Below are positions 5,926 through 6,485 of a stretch of DNA of 6,485 nucleotides, piece after piece. The position numbers were made by a program, and so were the translations under genes. Positions within the stretch are counted from its first letter, which is position 1. Each line of letters starts with the position of its first letter. This DNA is from Sulfuritalea sp. GTDB taxonomy: Bacteria > Pseudomonadota > Gammaproteobacteria > Burkholderiales > Rhodocyclaceae. The notes beneath the pieces are model-generated. The model was not told the origin of the DNA. It worked only from the letters and a program-made list of their open reading frames with translations, and made no database searches. The stretch spans positions 1 through 6,485 of the forward strand of contig JAPLRA010000110.1 of NCBI GenBank assembly GCA_026399445.1, in the 5' to 3' direction.

Positions 5926-6447
5926 TTACTTGTAGAAGCCGCGAGCCTTCATGCGGTCACAGCCGTTGTTGCGCGGCGTCGGCAGGGTCACGCCCTTCTC
6001 CTTGGCGCGAACTTCCATGGCCTTGTGATGCTCGTCCTGAACAGCCTTGCATTCATCGTAGGTCTTGGCGCCGCGCATCTTGCCGCTATGCGCCGTGCGC
6101 TCTTCGGCACTCATCAGCTTCCAGCCGGGCGTGTTGTCCTTGTTGAAGTTGAAGCGCTGTGCCTTGGCCGCACCCGGGCCCATGCCTTGACCCGGACCCA
6201 TGCCTGAACCAGAACCCATCCCGGCCCCCGGCCCCTTGCCCGCACCGGGGCCCATACCTTGACCCGATCCCGGACCCATTCCTGAGCCGGGGCCCATGCC
6301 CTGCCCGCTGGCGGGCTGCGAGAAAACCGGCGTTGCAAGCGATGCACCAAGCACTGCAAGCAGCGCAATGTGTGTAAGTTTAGTTGCGGCCGCTGCGCTT
6401 AACGCCGAAAAGGCCGGCATTAGCCTGCTCTGAAACTTCGTTTTCAT
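5926..6447 (-). CDS. Secreted small protein with Gly-Met-Gly-Pro repeats, unknown function
   Basis: A 173-residue protein with a long Sec-type signal sequence: a basic start (MKTKFQSR), a hydrophobic stretch at about 25-39 and probable cleavage near residue 43 (VFS/QP). Residues 48-92 are a low-complexity region of five GMGPG units plus GKGPG and GMGSG variants, which is probably flexible or unstructured. The remaining part (about 96-173) is polar and probably helical, with LMSAEERTAH, KTYDECKAVQDEHHKAM and CDRMKARG. C133 and C163 could form a disulfide in the periplasm. This C-terminal pattern recurs in uncharacterised betaproteobacterial proteins as far as I recall; I know no assigned function. 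The Met and His content and the neighbouring metal transporter gene make metal binding possible, but this is inference. The ATG at 6447 has AGGAAG 5 nt upstream. It ends 76 nt before the CDF gene, so the two may be co-transcribed. Confidence 0.85.
   Translation of the reverse strand: MKTKFQSRLMPAFSALSAAAATKLTHIALLAVLGASLATPVFSQPASGQGMGPGSGMGPGSGQGMGPGAGKGPGAGMGSGSGMGPGQGMGPGAAKAQRFNFNKDNTPGWKLMSAEERTAHSGKMRGAKTYDECKAVQDEHHKAMEVRAKEKGVTLPTPRNNGCDRMKARGFYK
6172..6306 (-). repeat. In-frame GMGPG-coding tandem repeat
   Basis: Degenerate 18-24-nt units within the secreted-protein gene, coding for seven G-x-G-P/S-G modules (five GMGPG, one GKGPG, one GMGSG). The units differ at third codon positions, so the amino-acid repeat is better preserved than the DNA repeat. 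This suggests selection on the protein rather than a very recent expansion. Confidence 0.75.
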
Positions 6448-6452
6448 GATGA

Positions 6453-6458
6453 CTTCCT
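6453..6458 (-). promoter_or_regulatory. Ribosome binding site of the GMGPG-repeat gene
   Basis: AGGAAG on the minus strand, 5 nt before the ATG at 6447 and within the purine run GAAAGGAAG. It is the strongest Shine-Dalgarno sequence in the window and supports the long-signal-peptide start over an internal Met at residue 10. The promoter must lie beyond the window edge, since only 38 nt remain upstream. Confidence 0.65.
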
Positions 6459-6485
6459 TTCGGTTGAGTGAAATCCATCGATCGA

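Noticed and set aside
1..6485. CRISPR array, tRNA, rRNA, insertion sequence or attachment site
   Set aside because: No regularly spaced direct repeats, no cloverleaf-like segment, no transposase and no terminal inverted repeats were seen on reading both strands.

Overview
The window holds seven protein genes, all on the minus strand, packed with little non-coding space. GC content is high, and the protein families and wording of the motifs suggest a betaproteobacterium, perhaps a Rhodocyclales- or Thiobacillus-like lineage. That placement is inference from family resemblance; there is no rRNA or marker gene here.

Reading in the direction of transcription (high to low coordinates), the first gene (6447-5926) encodes a small secreted protein with a Gly-Met-Gly-Pro repeat region and a conserved C-terminal domain of unknown function. 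After 76 nt, which contain a 10-bp inverted repeat, comes a cation diffusion facilitator (CDF) metal transporter (5849-5010). It keeps its metal-site residues but seems to lack about 30-35 residues that normally form membrane helix 6 and the linker to the cytosolic domain. A 128-nt spacer follows, with a G/C-tract hairpin and the look of a dispersed repeat.

The second block (4881 to the window edge) is a five-gene array with gaps of 6, 7, 1 and 16 nt, almost certainly one operon. It encodes a TDT/SLAC1-type (TehA-like) membrane transporter, a HlyD/MacA-type membrane fusion protein, a DevC/MacB-type FtsX-fold permease, its ABC ATPase, and a secreted metallo-beta-lactamase-fold protein cut by the window edge. 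The middle three are in DevB-DevC-DevA order and should form a tripartite exporter. The fusion protein carries an RLS-type hairpin-tip motif for docking to a TolC-like outer-membrane channel, but no such channel gene is in the window.

The most unusual points are the association of a TDT channel/transporter with a DevBCA-type exporter and a periplasmic MBL-fold protein lacking the first two histidines of the HxHxDH metal motif, and the CDF protein with an apparent in-frame loss of helix 6. The substrate of the five-gene system cannot be read from the sequence. An anion or small acidic metabolite moved by the TDT protein, with the ABC system exporting a related or toxic compound, is a guess.
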